Part shown: one piece after another, positions 50,780-58,986 of the stretch | Position numbering within the stretch: the stretch's first letter is position 1 | How the letters are laid out: the number at the start of each line of letters is the position of its first letter | NCBI GenBank assembly: GCA_018223375.1 | Contig: JAGTTS010000005.1 | Coordinates: 65,001 to 129,000 of the forward strand | DNA length: 64,000 nucleotides | Reading direction: 5' to 3' | From: Clostridiaceae bacterium Marseille-Q3526 | GTDB taxonomy: Bacteria > Bacillota > Clostridia > Lachnospirales > Lachnospiraceae | The notes under the pieces: model-generated | Seen by the model: only the letters and a program-made list of their open reading frames with translations | Told to the model about the DNA's origin: nothing | Databases searched by the model: none | Made by a program: the position numbers and the translations under genes

Positions 50780-52153
50780 ATGCCGAAAGAATACAGAACC
50801 ATACAGGAAGTAGCCGGCCCTCTGATGCTGGTGAGAGGCGTTGAGAACGTCACCTACGACGAGCTGGGAGAGATTGAGCTGGCAAACGGCGAGACAAGGC
50901 GCTGCAAGGTGTTGGAGATCGACGGAGGCAACGCCCTGGTACAGCTGTTTGAAAACTCTACGGGAATCAACCTGTCTAACAGCAAGGTGCGTTTCCTGGG
51001 GAGAACCATGGAGCTGGGCGTATCGGAGGATATGCTGGGACGCGTGTTCGACGGTCTGGGCCGCCCCATTGACGGAGGACCGGAGATTCTGCCGGAGGAG
51101 AGAAGGGACATCAACGGACTTCCCATGAACCCGGCGGCCAGAAGCTATCCTCAGGAGTTTATCCAGACGGGAGTGTCTGCTATAGACGGACTGAACACGC
51201 TGGTAAGAGGCCAGAAGCTGCCGATTTTCTCGGCCTCCGGCCTTCCCCACGCCAATCTGGCGGCTCAGATTGCCAGACAGGCTAAGGTGCGGGGAACCGA
51301 TGAGCCCTTCGCCGTTGTGTTTGCAGCTATGGGCATCACCTTTGAGGAAGCCCACTTCTTTGAGGAGAGCTTTAAGGAGACGGGAGCTATCGACAGGACG
51401 GTGCTTTTCATTAATCTGGCCAACGATCCGGCGGTGGAGCGTATCGCCACCCCGAAGATGGCCCTGACGGCTGCAGAGTATCTGGCTTTTGAGAAAAATA
51501 TGCACGTTCTCGTTATCCTGACGGATATCACGAACTATGCGGACGCCCTGAGAGAGATCTCGGCGGCCAGAAAAGAGGTTCCGGGACGCCGCGGTTATCC
51601 TGGCTATATGTACACGGATCTGGCCTCTATCTATGAGAGAGCTGGAAGACAGAACGGAAAGACAGGTTCCATTACCATGATTCCGATTCTGACCATGCCG
51701 GAGGATGACAAGACCCATCCCATCCCGGATCTGACAGGCTACATTACAGAGGGACAGATTATTTTAAGCCGCGAGCTGTATAGAAAGGGCGTTATGCCGC
51801 CGATTGACGTGCTTCCGTCCCTGTCGCGTCTGAAGGATAAGGGAATCGGAGAGGGCAAGACGAGAGCCGATCACTCCAATACCATGAACCAGCTGTTCGC
51901 CGCCTACGCCAGAGGCAAGGAAGCCAAGGAGCTGATGGTGATTCTGGGAGAGGCGGCTCTGTCGGATGTGGACCTGATCTACGCGAAATTTGCCGACGCC
52001 TTTGAGAAGGAATACGTTTCCCAGGGCTACGAGACGGACAGAAGCATTGAGGAGACGCTTAAAATCGGCTGGAAGCTTCTGTCTATTCTGCCCAGAAGCG
52101 AGTTAAAGAGAATTGACGATAAATTCCTGGATCTGTACTACGGAAAGGAATAG
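50780..52153 (+). CDS. ntpB: V-type ATPase regulatory subunit B
   Basis: This 457-residue non-catalytic head subunit lacks a classical Walker A. It has IQTGVSAIDGLNTLVRGQKL, FAAMGITFEEAHFFEESF, and ILTDITNYADALREISAARK with PGRRGYPGYMYTDLA, as expected for B subunits. GGGAGG within the end of ntpA supplies the ribosome binding site. Confidence 0.97.
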   Translation: MPKEYRTIQEVAGPLMLVRGVENVTYDELGEIELANGETRRCKVLEIDGGNALVQLFENSTGINLSNSKVRFLGRTMELGVSEDMLGRVFDGLGRPIDGGPEILPEERRDINGLPMNPAARSYPQEFIQTGVSAIDGLNTLVRGQKLPIFSASGLPHANLAAQIARQAKVRGTDEPFAVVFAAMGITFEEAHFFEESFKETGAIDRTVLFINLANDPAVERIATPKMALTAAEYLAFEKNMHVLVILTDITNYADALREISAARKEVPGRRGYPGYMYTDLASIYERAGRQNGKTGSITMIPILTMPEDDKTHPIPDLTGYITEGQIILSRELYRKGVMPPIDVLPSLSRLKDKGIGEGKTRADHSNTMNQLFAAYARGKEAKELMVILGEAALSDVDLIYAKFADAFEKEYVSQGYETDRSIEETLKIGWKLLSILPRSELKRIDDKFLDLYYGKE

Positions 52154-52167
52154 GGGAGGTGTGATGC

Positions 52168-52827
52168 ATGGCTCAGGCTCAGGTAAACCCCACCAGAATG
52201 GAGCTTACAAGGCTTAAGAAAAAGCTGGCTACCGCTGTCAGGGGACATAAGCTTCTAAAGGACAAACGCGATGAGCTGATGCGCCAGTTCCTCGATCTGG
52301 TGAAGGAAAATATGGCCCTCAGAAAAGAGGTGGAGGCGGGGATTAAAAGCGCCAACGTAAACTTTGTCATCGCCAAGGCGGGGATGAGCGGCCAGGCTCT
52401 GAACGCCGCCCTTATCGCCCCCAAGCAGGAGGTATATCTGGAAGCGGAAAAGAAAAACGTGATGAGCGTGGACATTCCTGTGTTCAGGTATAAGACCAGA
52501 ACGGCGGATGAGAACGATATTTACCCGTATGGATTCGCCTTCACCTCCAGCGACCTGGACGGAGCTGTGAAGTCCCTTCAGGACGTGCTTCCCCAGATGA
52601 TGAAGCTGGCGGAGACCGAGAAATCCTGCCAGCTGATGGCTTCGGAGATAGAGAAGACCAGGCGCAGGGTAAACGCTCTGGAACACGTGATTATTCCGGA
52701 AACACAGAAGAATATCAAGTATATTACCATGAAGCTGGATGAAAATGAGAGAAGTACGCAGATTCGTCTGATGAAGGTAAAGGATATGATGCTGGAAGAA
52801 GCCCACCATTATACGGAAAAAGCATAG
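52168..52827 (+). CDS. ntpD: V-type ATPase subunit D (rotor axle)
   Basis: This 219-residue coiled-coil protein has PTRMELTRLKKKLATAVRGH at the N terminus and RRRVNALEHVIIPETQKNIK near the C terminus, typical of the central shaft that turns inside the A3B3 head. It is the last gene of the operon and is followed by a palindromic terminator. Confidence 0.97.
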   Translation: MAQAQVNPTRMELTRLKKKLATAVRGHKLLKDKRDELMRQFLDLVKENMALRKEVEAGIKSANVNFVIAKAGMSGQALNAALIAPKQEVYLEAEKKNVMSVDIPVFRYKTRTADENDIYPYGFAFTSSDLDGAVKSLQDVLPQMMKLAETEKSCQLMASEIEKTRRRVNALEHVIIPETQKNIKYITMKLDENERSTQIRLMKVKDMMLEEAHHYTEKA

Positions 52828-52838
52828 ACATAGAGAAA

Positions 52839-52897
52839 AGGGAGAAAACTTTCTGCGCTCCAATTTGAAGTCGCTGGAAAGTTTCTCCCGTTTCTTG
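52839..52897 (+). terminator. Palindromic terminator after V-ATPase operon (REP-like element, copy 2)
   Basis: GGGAGAAAACTTTC pairs imperfectly with GAAAGTTTCTCCC around CTCCAATTTGAAGTCG; CGTTTCTT follows. The central TCCAATT-3 nt-AGTC segment is shared, in inverted orientation, with the element after dnaB. Confidence 0.7.
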
Positions 52898-52923
52898 ATG
52901 CAGGGGGCAGAACAAAAACCGCT

Positions 52924-53625
52924 TTATGGCTCGTAGATTCCGTCGATGATCTCGAACTCTTTTGCTTCCAGAGCCTTATCAACCCAGGCTCTGTTGGCTG
53001 TGCCGTTTGTAGCTGCTACGAGCTTGCTCTCGTCGGCTGCCTGGAACTTCTTGGCGTCCTCTAAAATCTGCGGAGCGTCCTTTCTCGGGATTACGATTAC
53101 GCCGTCCGGATCTGCTAAAATGATGTCGCCAGGATTTACGCTTACCTCGCCGCAGGCAATCGGAACGTTAACCTCGCCCGGTCCCTCCTTGTATGGGCCG
53201 CCTGGAGTAGTGCCTGTCGCATATACAGGGAAATCCCATTTGCCGATCTCGTCGATATCGCGGATTGGTCCGTCTAAAACGATGCCGGCTACCTTTTTTG
53301 TATGGCGCAGATATGCCATCATGATCTCGCCCATCAGAGCGCGTGTGTTGTCGCCCTCGTTGGAAACTACTAATACGTCGCCTTCCTGAGCGATATTGAG
53401 AGCTGCGTGAAGAGCCAGATTGTCGCCGCCTCTTGCTTTTACAGTCAGGGCCGGGCCTACCATCATCTGATCCTTAGGGCTGCTCACCAGCTTGATTCTC
53501 GGATTCATAGCTGCGTTTCTTCCCATAACGTCGCCTGTGTTAGATGCCGGGATCGTCTTGAACTGCATCATAACCTCCGGATCCGGCATGTGTCTTTTCA
53601 GGTAAATTCTCTTTCCTACTGCCAT
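52924..53625 (-). CDS. RraA-family protein (aldolase/decarboxylase-like)
   Basis: This 233-residue protein has the RraA / 4-hydroxy-4-methyl-2-oxoglutarate aldolase fold. Visible features are SNTGDVMGRNAAM near the start, VVSNEGDNTRALMGEI, the substrate/metal motif GIVLDGPIRDIDEI (Arg-Asp) and ILADPDGVIVIPR. Such proteins act as retro-aldolases or oxaloacetate decarboxylases; some bind RNase E, which is unlikely to apply here. The ATG at 53625 has GGAAGG 9 nt upstream. It is divergent from a LysR gene that may control it together with the downstream carrier. Confidence 0.9.
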   Translation of the reverse strand: MAVGKRIYLKRHMPDPEVMMQFKTIPASNTGDVMGRNAAMNPRIKLVSSPKDQMMVGPALTVKARGGDNLALHAALNIAQEGDVLVVSNEGDNTRALMGEIMMAYLRHTKKVAGIVLDGPIRDIDEIGKWDFPVYATGTTPGGPYKEGPGEVNVPIACGEVSVNPGDIILADPDGVIVIPRKDAPQILEDAKKFQAADESKLVAATNGTANRAWVDKALEAKEFEIIDGIYEP

Positions 53626-53757
53626 AACAATATACCTTCCTTTCGTAGATTCATATCTTTGGAGATTCATTTTTCATTGTCTTCATTGTAGTCCAGAAAA
53701 AGCACAAAAGCAAACAACACTTTTTTATCATATTAACAAAATATTGTTGTCAGCTTA

Positions 53758-53852
53758 TTTACACAGAGCCGCGGTTCTCTTATAATAATCATAAGAAACG
53801 ACAGGAACCAACAAAAAATGCAGAAGAATAGATAGCGTCAGTATACACTGAC
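53758..53852 (+). promoter_or_regulatory. LysR-gene promoter and leader inverted repeat
   Basis: TTTACA (53758-53763), a 17-bp spacer and TATAAT (53781-53786) form the promoter. In the leader, GTCAGT-ATAC-ACTGAC (53837-53852) is a perfect inverted repeat, a possible autoregulatory or activator binding site in the divergent RraA/LysR spacer. Confidence 0.6.
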
Positions 53853-53892
53853 ACGAAGAATCCTGAAAAACGATGCCAACGGAGGAATCCAT

Positions 53893-54864
53893 ATGAATTT
53901 GCAGAGTCTTTACTATTTTGTAGAATTGGCCAAGGAGCTTCATGTGACTCATACGGCGCAGAAGCTCTACATATCCCAGCAGAATTTAAGCCAGCACATC
54001 CAGAAGCTGGAACAGTATTACGGCGTCACCCTGTTTAACAGGAAGCCGAAAATGACTCTCACCTACGCCGGAGAGCAGCTGTTAGCCGTAGCGACGAAAA
54101 TCCTGGCGGAAGAAAACGAGCTGATTAACCGCCTTTCCAATATTTCCACAAACAGAAAAGGCCATTTGAAGGTGGGAATTCCCGGCTACCGGGGCCAGAT
54201 CTGCCTTCCGGAGATCCTGCCTCCCTTCTATGAGAAATGGCCCAACGTCTCCATTGACCTGGTAAGCGAATCGTCCGGTATTATGGAGAAAAAATTATTT
54301 GACGGAGAGCTGGATCTCTTTATCGGAATTATGTATCAGGACAAGCCGAAGCTTAAAATAGAGTCGATTTTAAACGATCAGATCTATCTGGTCTGCTCTG
54401 ACAGGCTTCTCCAGCAGTACTTTTTTGATTCCTGGGAGAAGGTAAAAAGGGAATCGCTTTCCGGCGTCGATTTGAAGGAATTTGCCAAGGTTCCGTTCCT
54501 CATGCCGAAAGCGCCTATGAAGCTTCGCCGCATTGTGGATCAGTGCTTTCAGGAGGCGGGAGTCGTTCCTGAAATTAAATTTGAAACCCAGGTGATCGAG
54601 CTGTACATGTCTCTGTACGCCTATGATTACGGGGCTTTTTTCTGTACCCAGATGCGTATGCCCACGCTTTTAGCCATGCACCCGGACGCCAACGCATTTC
54701 CCCTGTTCATGAACGGCGAGCCGGTTCAGCACCGCCTGGTAGCCGCGTACCATGAAGAGCGTTTTCTGCCGGATTATGCCCTGGATTTTATTAGTTTAAC
54801 AAAGCAGGTATTGGAAAAAATTGCAGAGACCCGACCGCAGAATCAGCATTATCCAGTTCTATAA
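53893..54864 (+). CDS. LysR-family transcriptional regulator
   Basis: This 323-residue LTTR has the N-terminal winged helix (MNLQSLYYFVELAKELHVTH, then ISQQNLSQHIQKLEQYYGVT with NRKPKMTLTYAGEQ) and a periplasmic-binding-protein-like effector domain. GGAGG lies 7 nt before the ATG. It is transcribed away from the RraA-like gene and towards the GltS-like carrier, the usual position for a regulator of both. Confidence 0.94.
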   Translation: MNLQSLYYFVELAKELHVTHTAQKLYISQQNLSQHIQKLEQYYGVTLFNRKPKMTLTYAGEQLLAVATKILAEENELINRLSNISTNRKGHLKVGIPGYRGQICLPEILPPFYEKWPNVSIDLVSESSGIMEKKLFDGELDLFIGIMYQDKPKLKIESILNDQIYLVCSDRLLQQYFFDSWEKVKRESLSGVDLKEFAKVPFLMPKAPMKLRRIVDQCFQEAGVVPEIKFETQVIELYMSLYAYDYGAFFCTQMRMPTLLAMHPDANAFPLFMNGEPVQHRLVAAYHEERFLPDYALDFISLTKQVLEKIAETRPQNQHYPVL

Positions 54865-54999
54865 CAAGAAAAAATTGTCGAAATTAAAAAAATAGATTGT
54901 TTGCCTTGTGATTAGACATATATTACAATACAGTCATAACAAATCAGGTTAATTTGATCAAAATAACGATTTATTATCAAATGTAAAGGGGAAAGCGTT

Positions 55000-56031
55000 A
55001 TGACAGTTGCATCTTTTTGTGATGACATGTTAATCCTGGCAGTGTTTATGCTGGTCGGCTTTTTTGTCCGCGAGATTGCAAAGCCACTCCAGAAGTTATT
55101 CCTGTCATCATCCTTAATCGGCGGCCACGGTACGGCGGCAGCGGCAGCAGCCACCTTTGACAAGCTGGGCGTTCTGGGAAATATGTCCGTAGGCATGGTT
55201 CTTTCCACTCTGGGCCTTGTGGTAGCCATGGCGGTAGGTATGATCATGGTCAACTACGGAATCAGAAAGGGCTGGGGAACCTATGTGAAGGAGCCTCAGA
55301 AGCAGCCGGATTATTTCTACGGCGGCGTACTTCCAAAAGAGAAGAGAGCTGCTTCCGGCCACACGGTAACGACCAGTATCAGCATCAACCATCTGGCTCT
55401 CCAGGTGTCCTGGCTGTTATTAGCTCTGTTTATTGGCCGTCAGCTGTTCGGCTTCCTGGGTTCCTTCTCTGAGTTTTTCGCAGGAATGCCAAGCGTGCTT
55501 CATGGTATCTTCGGAGGCGCGATTCTGTGGTATATCTTAAAGCTTACAAAGTTAGACAAGTTCGTGGACTTAAAGACGATCAAGATGGCCGGCGGATTCT
55601 GCCTGGAGATCACGGTGTTCACCGCAATGGCAACCCTGGATCTGGAGTTTATCTCCACCTACATTGTACCTGTTTTAATTTACACTGCAATTTTAAGTAT
55701 TTTAACAATTCCGATTATTTTCGGTCTTGCCCGCCGCTTCTGCAGAGACGAGTGGTTTGAGAAGGCCTGCATGGCGTTCGGAGCAGCGACTGGAAATACC
55801 TCTACAGGACTTGCCCTTGTAAGAGCCGTGGATCCGGAGTCTCAGTGCAGCGCCGAAGATACACACGGAGTATATTCCGCTCTTATGTCCTGGAAGGACG
55901 TGTTCGTAGGACTGGCTCCTATGTGGCTGATGAGCGGTATCGGCTTAACCTTCGGCGTGGGCGTGGCCATTATGGTCGGATTCGCAGCAGCCGGATTTAT
56001 CTTCTTTGGAAGAAAGAGAGCAAACGCATAA
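55000..56031 (+). CDS. GltS-like Na+/solute symporter, apparently internally deleted
   Basis: This 343-residue carrier resembles the sodium:glutamate symporter family (about 400-450 residues). The first helix (MLILAVFMLVGFFVREIAKP) leads to LFLSSSLIGG, which in full-length members opens the first core. Here it runs directly into HGTAAAAA, the motif that normally follows more than 100 residues later as GGHGTAAA. The C-terminal half is complete (AATGNTSTGLALVRAVDPES). The junction is at the Gly-Gly shared by both motifs (about 55120-55125), consistent with an in-frame deletion of the N-terminal repeat. A real short subfamily is the alternative. Transport activity is doubtful. Confidence 0.8.
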   Translation: MTVASFCDDMLILAVFMLVGFFVREIAKPLQKLFLSSSLIGGHGTAAAAAATFDKLGVLGNMSVGMVLSTLGLVVAMAVGMIMVNYGIRKGWGTYVKEPQKQPDYFYGGVLPKEKRAASGHTVTTSISINHLALQVSWLLLALFIGRQLFGFLGSFSEFFAGMPSVLHGIFGGAILWYILKLTKLDKFVDLKTIKMAGGFCLEITVFTAMATLDLEFISTYIVPVLIYTAILSILTIPIIFGLARRFCRDEWFEKACMAFGAATGNTSTGLALVRAVDPESQCSAEDTHGVYSALMSWKDVFVGLAPMWLMSGIGLTFGVGVAIMVGFAAAGFIFFGRKRANA

Positions 56032-56049
56032 TAAACTGAAAAAAAGCAG

Positions 56050-56104
56050 ACAGTACCCTGTTTATTTGGCGCAAAAAGCATTGTGCCCGATTGACAGGGT
56101 ACTT
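56050..56104. terminator. Terminator between GltS-like gene and bioA
   Basis: AGTACCCTGT pairs with ACAGGGTACT and is followed by TTTT. It can act for both converging transcripts. Confidence 0.85.
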
Positions 56105-56164
56105 TTGCAATGAAAAAGAAATGCGGTCAAGAGCCAGACTTCTCAGCAGACAGAGCGGCCCGGC

Positions 56165-57364
56165 CTACCTTCTGAACCACTCCTTCATCACCTGTATCAC
56201 CTGAACCAGCTCCTCCTCTGCGATTACATAGGGGACCATGGCGTACAGGTAATTCAGAAACGGGCGGCTGAATACGCCCCGTTCTCTGGCGAACTTCTGA
56301 TATCCCTCCAGAATGGATGCGTCCTTCACCTCGATGCAGACGCAGCCTCCCATGATTCTGATTTCTCTGATTCTGTCGTCAGAGAAGCCATCCAGCTCTC
56401 TCCTCGTGATGGCCTCAATGCGGCGGATTTTGGCCATGTAGTCCTGGGTTTCAAACAGCTCGATGGATTTGAGGGCTGCGCTGCAGGCCAGGGCGTTTCC
56501 CATAAAGGTGGGGCCGTGCATGAGAGCGTGTTCCGGCTGGTCGTCAAAAAAGCCGCGGAATACCTTCTCATTGGCGACCGTGGCGGCATGGCCGATATAG
56601 CCGCCTGTCAGCGCTTTTCCGAGAACCAGGATATCCGGCAGAACCAGATCGGATACAAAGCGGTTTCCCGTCCGCCCAAATCCGGTGGCAACCTCGTCGA
56701 AAATCAGAAGAACGCCGTACTGATCGCACAGCTGTCTGGCGCGTTTTAAAAAGGACAGGCTGTACATGCGCATTCCGCCCGCTCCCTGGAGAAGAGGTTC
56801 CACAATCAGACAGTTCAGACGGCTGTGATACTGCTCAAAGGCCTGTTCCAGGGCAGGAATCTCGGTGGGAATGTGGATCACGTGGCGGCTGGGGCCGTAG
56901 GCCTTCAGGACAAAGTGGTAATCCTCGTCGTCTCCGGTTTCCATGGTTTTAAAGGTATCGCCGTGGTAGGCGTGTTCGAGAGCCAGAGTCAGAGTCCGCT
57001 CCGTTTCGCCCCGGTTCATGTAATACTGCAGAGCCATTTTCAGGGCGACCTCCACAGCCACGCTTCCTGAATCAGAGAAGAAGGAGTAATTCAGATCTCC
57101 GGGAAGAAACTCTTCCAGCCTGCCGGCCAGCCGCTGGACCGGTTCATGAGTCAGCCCGCCTAACATCACATGGGAAAATCGGCTGACCTGGTCGATCATG
57201 GCCTGGTTCAGCTCCGGGTGATTGTAGCCGTGGATTACGCTCCACCAGGAGGATACGGAGTCAATCATTTTCCCCTTTTCGGTATACAAATAGACTCCTT
57301 TGGCTCCGGTAATGGAAATCGGCGGGGCCATGGTTTTCATCTGCTCATAGGGATACCAAATCAT
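56165..57364 (-). CDS. bioA: Adenosylmethionine-8-amino-7-oxononanoate aminotransferase
   Basis: This PLP enzyme makes 7,8-diaminopelargonate in biotin synthesis. The 399-residue protein has WWSVIHGYNHPEL, the PLP-phosphate region SDSGSVAVEVALKMALQYY, the Asp of FDEVATGFGRTG and Schiff-base Lys in ILGKALTGGYIGHAA-like sequence (LVLGKALTGGYIG). Its ATG overlaps the bioD stop (ATGA). It is the last gene of the bioY-bioD-bioA unit. Confidence 0.96.
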   Translation of the reverse strand: MIWYPYEQMKTMAPPISITGAKGVYLYTEKGKMIDSVSSWWSVIHGYNHPELNQAMIDQVSRFSHVMLGGLTHEPVQRLAGRLEEFLPGDLNYSFFSDSGSVAVEVALKMALQYYMNRGETERTLTLALEHAYHGDTFKTMETGDDEDYHFVLKAYGPSRHVIHIPTEIPALEQAFEQYHSRLNCLIVEPLLQGAGGMRMYSLSFLKRARQLCDQYGVLLIFDEVATGFGRTGNRFVSDLVLPDILVLGKALTGGYIGHAATVANEKVFRGFFDDQPEHALMHGPTFMGNALACSAALKSIELFETQDYMAKIRRIEAITRRELDGFSDDRIREIRIMGGCVCIEVKDASILEGYQKFARERGVFSRPFLNYLYAMVPYVIAEEELVQVIQVMKEWFRR

Positions 57365-58056
57365 TTTATTTCCTCCTCATACAGCGCTTTCAGATCGCCG
57401 GCAGAGATGCGCAGGTCCTTGTCTCCATCCTGGACGCAGGCTGCGACCTTTACGCCTGTCACATACTCGCACATCTTTTTATTGTCCTCATGCAGGACGT
57501 TTCCCGGCTGGTAATGGTTTAAGATCACTCCCTTCAGAGGGAGCTTCTGCTGTTTCAGAAAGAAGGCGGTCAGCCCGGCCTGATTGATCGTCCCCAGGCC
57601 TGCGTCCGCCACCAGAAGACATCCGGAACCGCAGGAGCGGATCACGTCAGTAAGCCACAGCTCCTGTCCGTCAAAACGCAGAGGACAGAGGACGCCGCCG
57701 GAACCTTCCAGAGTAAGGTATTCACAGCAATTTCTGAGAGAACGGAAACCGCTCATCACAGTGTCAAGATCCACCGGATGGCCCTCCAGGCGGGCGGCCA
57801 GATGCGGGGAAACGGCTGCTTCATAGACAAAGGGACACATTTCCTGCAGCGGCTGGGCAATGCCGGAATGCTCTTTTACCCACAGGGCGTCGCCGGGAAT
57901 CAGGACGCCGTCCCCGCCGCGTTCGTTTCCGCTCATGGCTGCTTTGTAGTAGGCGGCAGAAGCGCCGCTCTCCCGCAGTTTTTTCAGAATCAGGCCGGAA
58001 ACGTAGGTTTTTCCCACATCTGTTCCCGTGCCGATGATAAACAGAGATTTATTCAT
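57361..58056 (-). CDS. bioD: Dethiobiotin synthetase
   Basis: This ATP-dependent carboxylase closes the ureido ring of dethiobiotin. The 231-residue protein has the P-loop GTGTDVGKTYVSG, LTLEGSGGVLCPL and DAGLGTINQAGLT typical of BioD. GAGGAGG precedes the ATG. It lies 18 bp after bioY and overlaps bioA by 4 bp. Confidence 0.96.
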   Translation of the reverse strand: MNKSLFIIGTGTDVGKTYVSGLILKKLRESGASAAYYKAAMSGNERGGDGVLIPGDALWVKEHSGIAQPLQEMCPFVYEAAVSPHLAARLEGHPVDLDTVMSGFRSLRNCCEYLTLEGSGGVLCPLRFDGQELWLTDVIRSCGSGCLLVADAGLGTINQAGLTAFFLKQQKLPLKGVILNHYQPGNVLHEDNKKMCEYVTGVKVAACVQDGDKDLRISAGDLKALYEEEIK

Positions 58057-58074
58057 AATCAGACCTCCTCGTAT

Positions 58075-58629
58075 TTAAATCATTCCGCTTTTTACCAACG
58101 GAATCAGCCGTTTTCCTAAATAGGCTCCCGCTATGCAAAGGAGAATATCTCCTGGAACCGCTAACAGAAAGCAGTAGAGAAACAAAGGCCAAAGCCCGAT
58201 GGGCGTTCCCAGATAAAACCGGCTGATCAGCCAGTACCAGGCCATGCCCAGGGAATATACAATCCCCAGCCCGGCAAAGTCAGCGGCCAGAAGCCGCCGG
58301 ATTCCCGGATATTTTTCCGCTTCAGCCAGGAAACCTGTAACATACGCGCCTGCGGCGAAGCCGGCCAGGTAGCCGAAGCTGGGCTGGACAAGGTAGCCGA
58401 TCCCTCCGCCCTGGGCGAAAATGGGAAGTCCCATCAGCCCCAGAAGGATGTAGATCAGAACGGCCAGACAGCCTTTTTTCGGCCCCAGCAGGAGTCCTGC
58501 CATCATGGTAAATAGATATTGAAGCGTAAATGGAATGACTGGAATGGGAATTTTAATAAAAGCGCCTGCGGCAATTAAAGCTACAAACATGGCGCAGAGA
58601 ATCATATCTTTCGTCTTTTCTCGTCTCAA
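58075..58629 (-). CDS. bioY: Biotin ECF transporter S component
   Basis: This 184-residue membrane protein is the substrate-binding part of the energy-coupling-factor biotin importer. BioY hallmarks are IPIPVIPFTLQYLFTMMAGL, LLGLMGLPIFA and YLVQPSFGYLAGFAAGAYV. The start is a TTG at 58629 with AGGAGG 7 nt upstream; the longer frame to an ATG at 58680 has no site and an odd N terminus. It is the first gene of the operon behind a BirA operator. Shared A/A'/T energising subunits are not encoded here. Confidence 0.94.
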   Translation of the reverse strand: MRREKTKDMILCAMFVALIAAGAFIKIPIPVIPFTLQYLFTMMAGLLLGPKKGCLAVLIYILLGLMGLPIFAQGGGIGYLVQPSFGYLAGFAAGAYVTGFLAEAEKYPGIRRLLAADFAGLGIVYSLGMAWYWLISRFYLGTPIGLWPLFLYCFLLAVPGDILLCIAGAYLGKRLIPLVKSGMI

Positions 58630-58742
58630 AATCGGTCCTCCTGACTTGGTGATTCTGCATGCCGGAATCTGAAACTGCATATAGAAAGCGTCCGCGTATC
58701 AGAGACAATATGCTGTGAGCGCAGACGCTGAGCTCATTCAAG

Positions 58743-58794
58743 ATAATACCATATCGGTGTAAAATGTCAACTAAAAAAATGAAATAGTTTACAA
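58743..58794 (-). promoter_or_regulatory. BirA operator and promoter of bioYDA
   Basis: On the minus strand TTGTAAAC (58794-58787), 15 bp and GTTGACAT (58771-58764) match the BirA box pattern TTGTAAAC-N15-GTTTACAA. The promoter TTGACA (58770-58765), a 16-bp spacer and TATTAT (58748-58743) overlaps its proximal half, so biotin-loaded BirA should repress the operon. Confidence 0.92.
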
Positions 58795-58897
58795 TTCGAG
58801 GAGGAGGAGAAGGAGCGGAGAGAAAGATAGAAATTTCTTACATTTTTCTGCCATATTTACATTTTATATACGTTTTCTTACTCCTTTATGAAGTCTA

Positions 58898-58926
58898 TTG
58901 ATTATTATTTGAAAATTACCTATAAT
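58898..58926 (+). promoter_or_regulatory. Promoter of the repeat-protein gene
   Basis: TTGATT (58898-58903), a 17-bp spacer and TATAAT (58921-58926) lie about 60 bp before the start codon. Confidence 0.8.
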
Positions 58927-58986
58927 CTGCTCATAGCAAAGCAAAAACGAAATGTACGGAAATGTATTAAGAAGGAGGGCTTCTAT

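Noticed and set aside
50162..51718. A 518-codon open frame on the minus strand over the V-ATPase A and B genes
   Set aside because: It is antisense to two unmistakable, motif-complete genes. Its protein is rich in His, Arg, Gln and Leu, has no recognisable domain and has no ribosome binding site. It is a codon-bias artefact.
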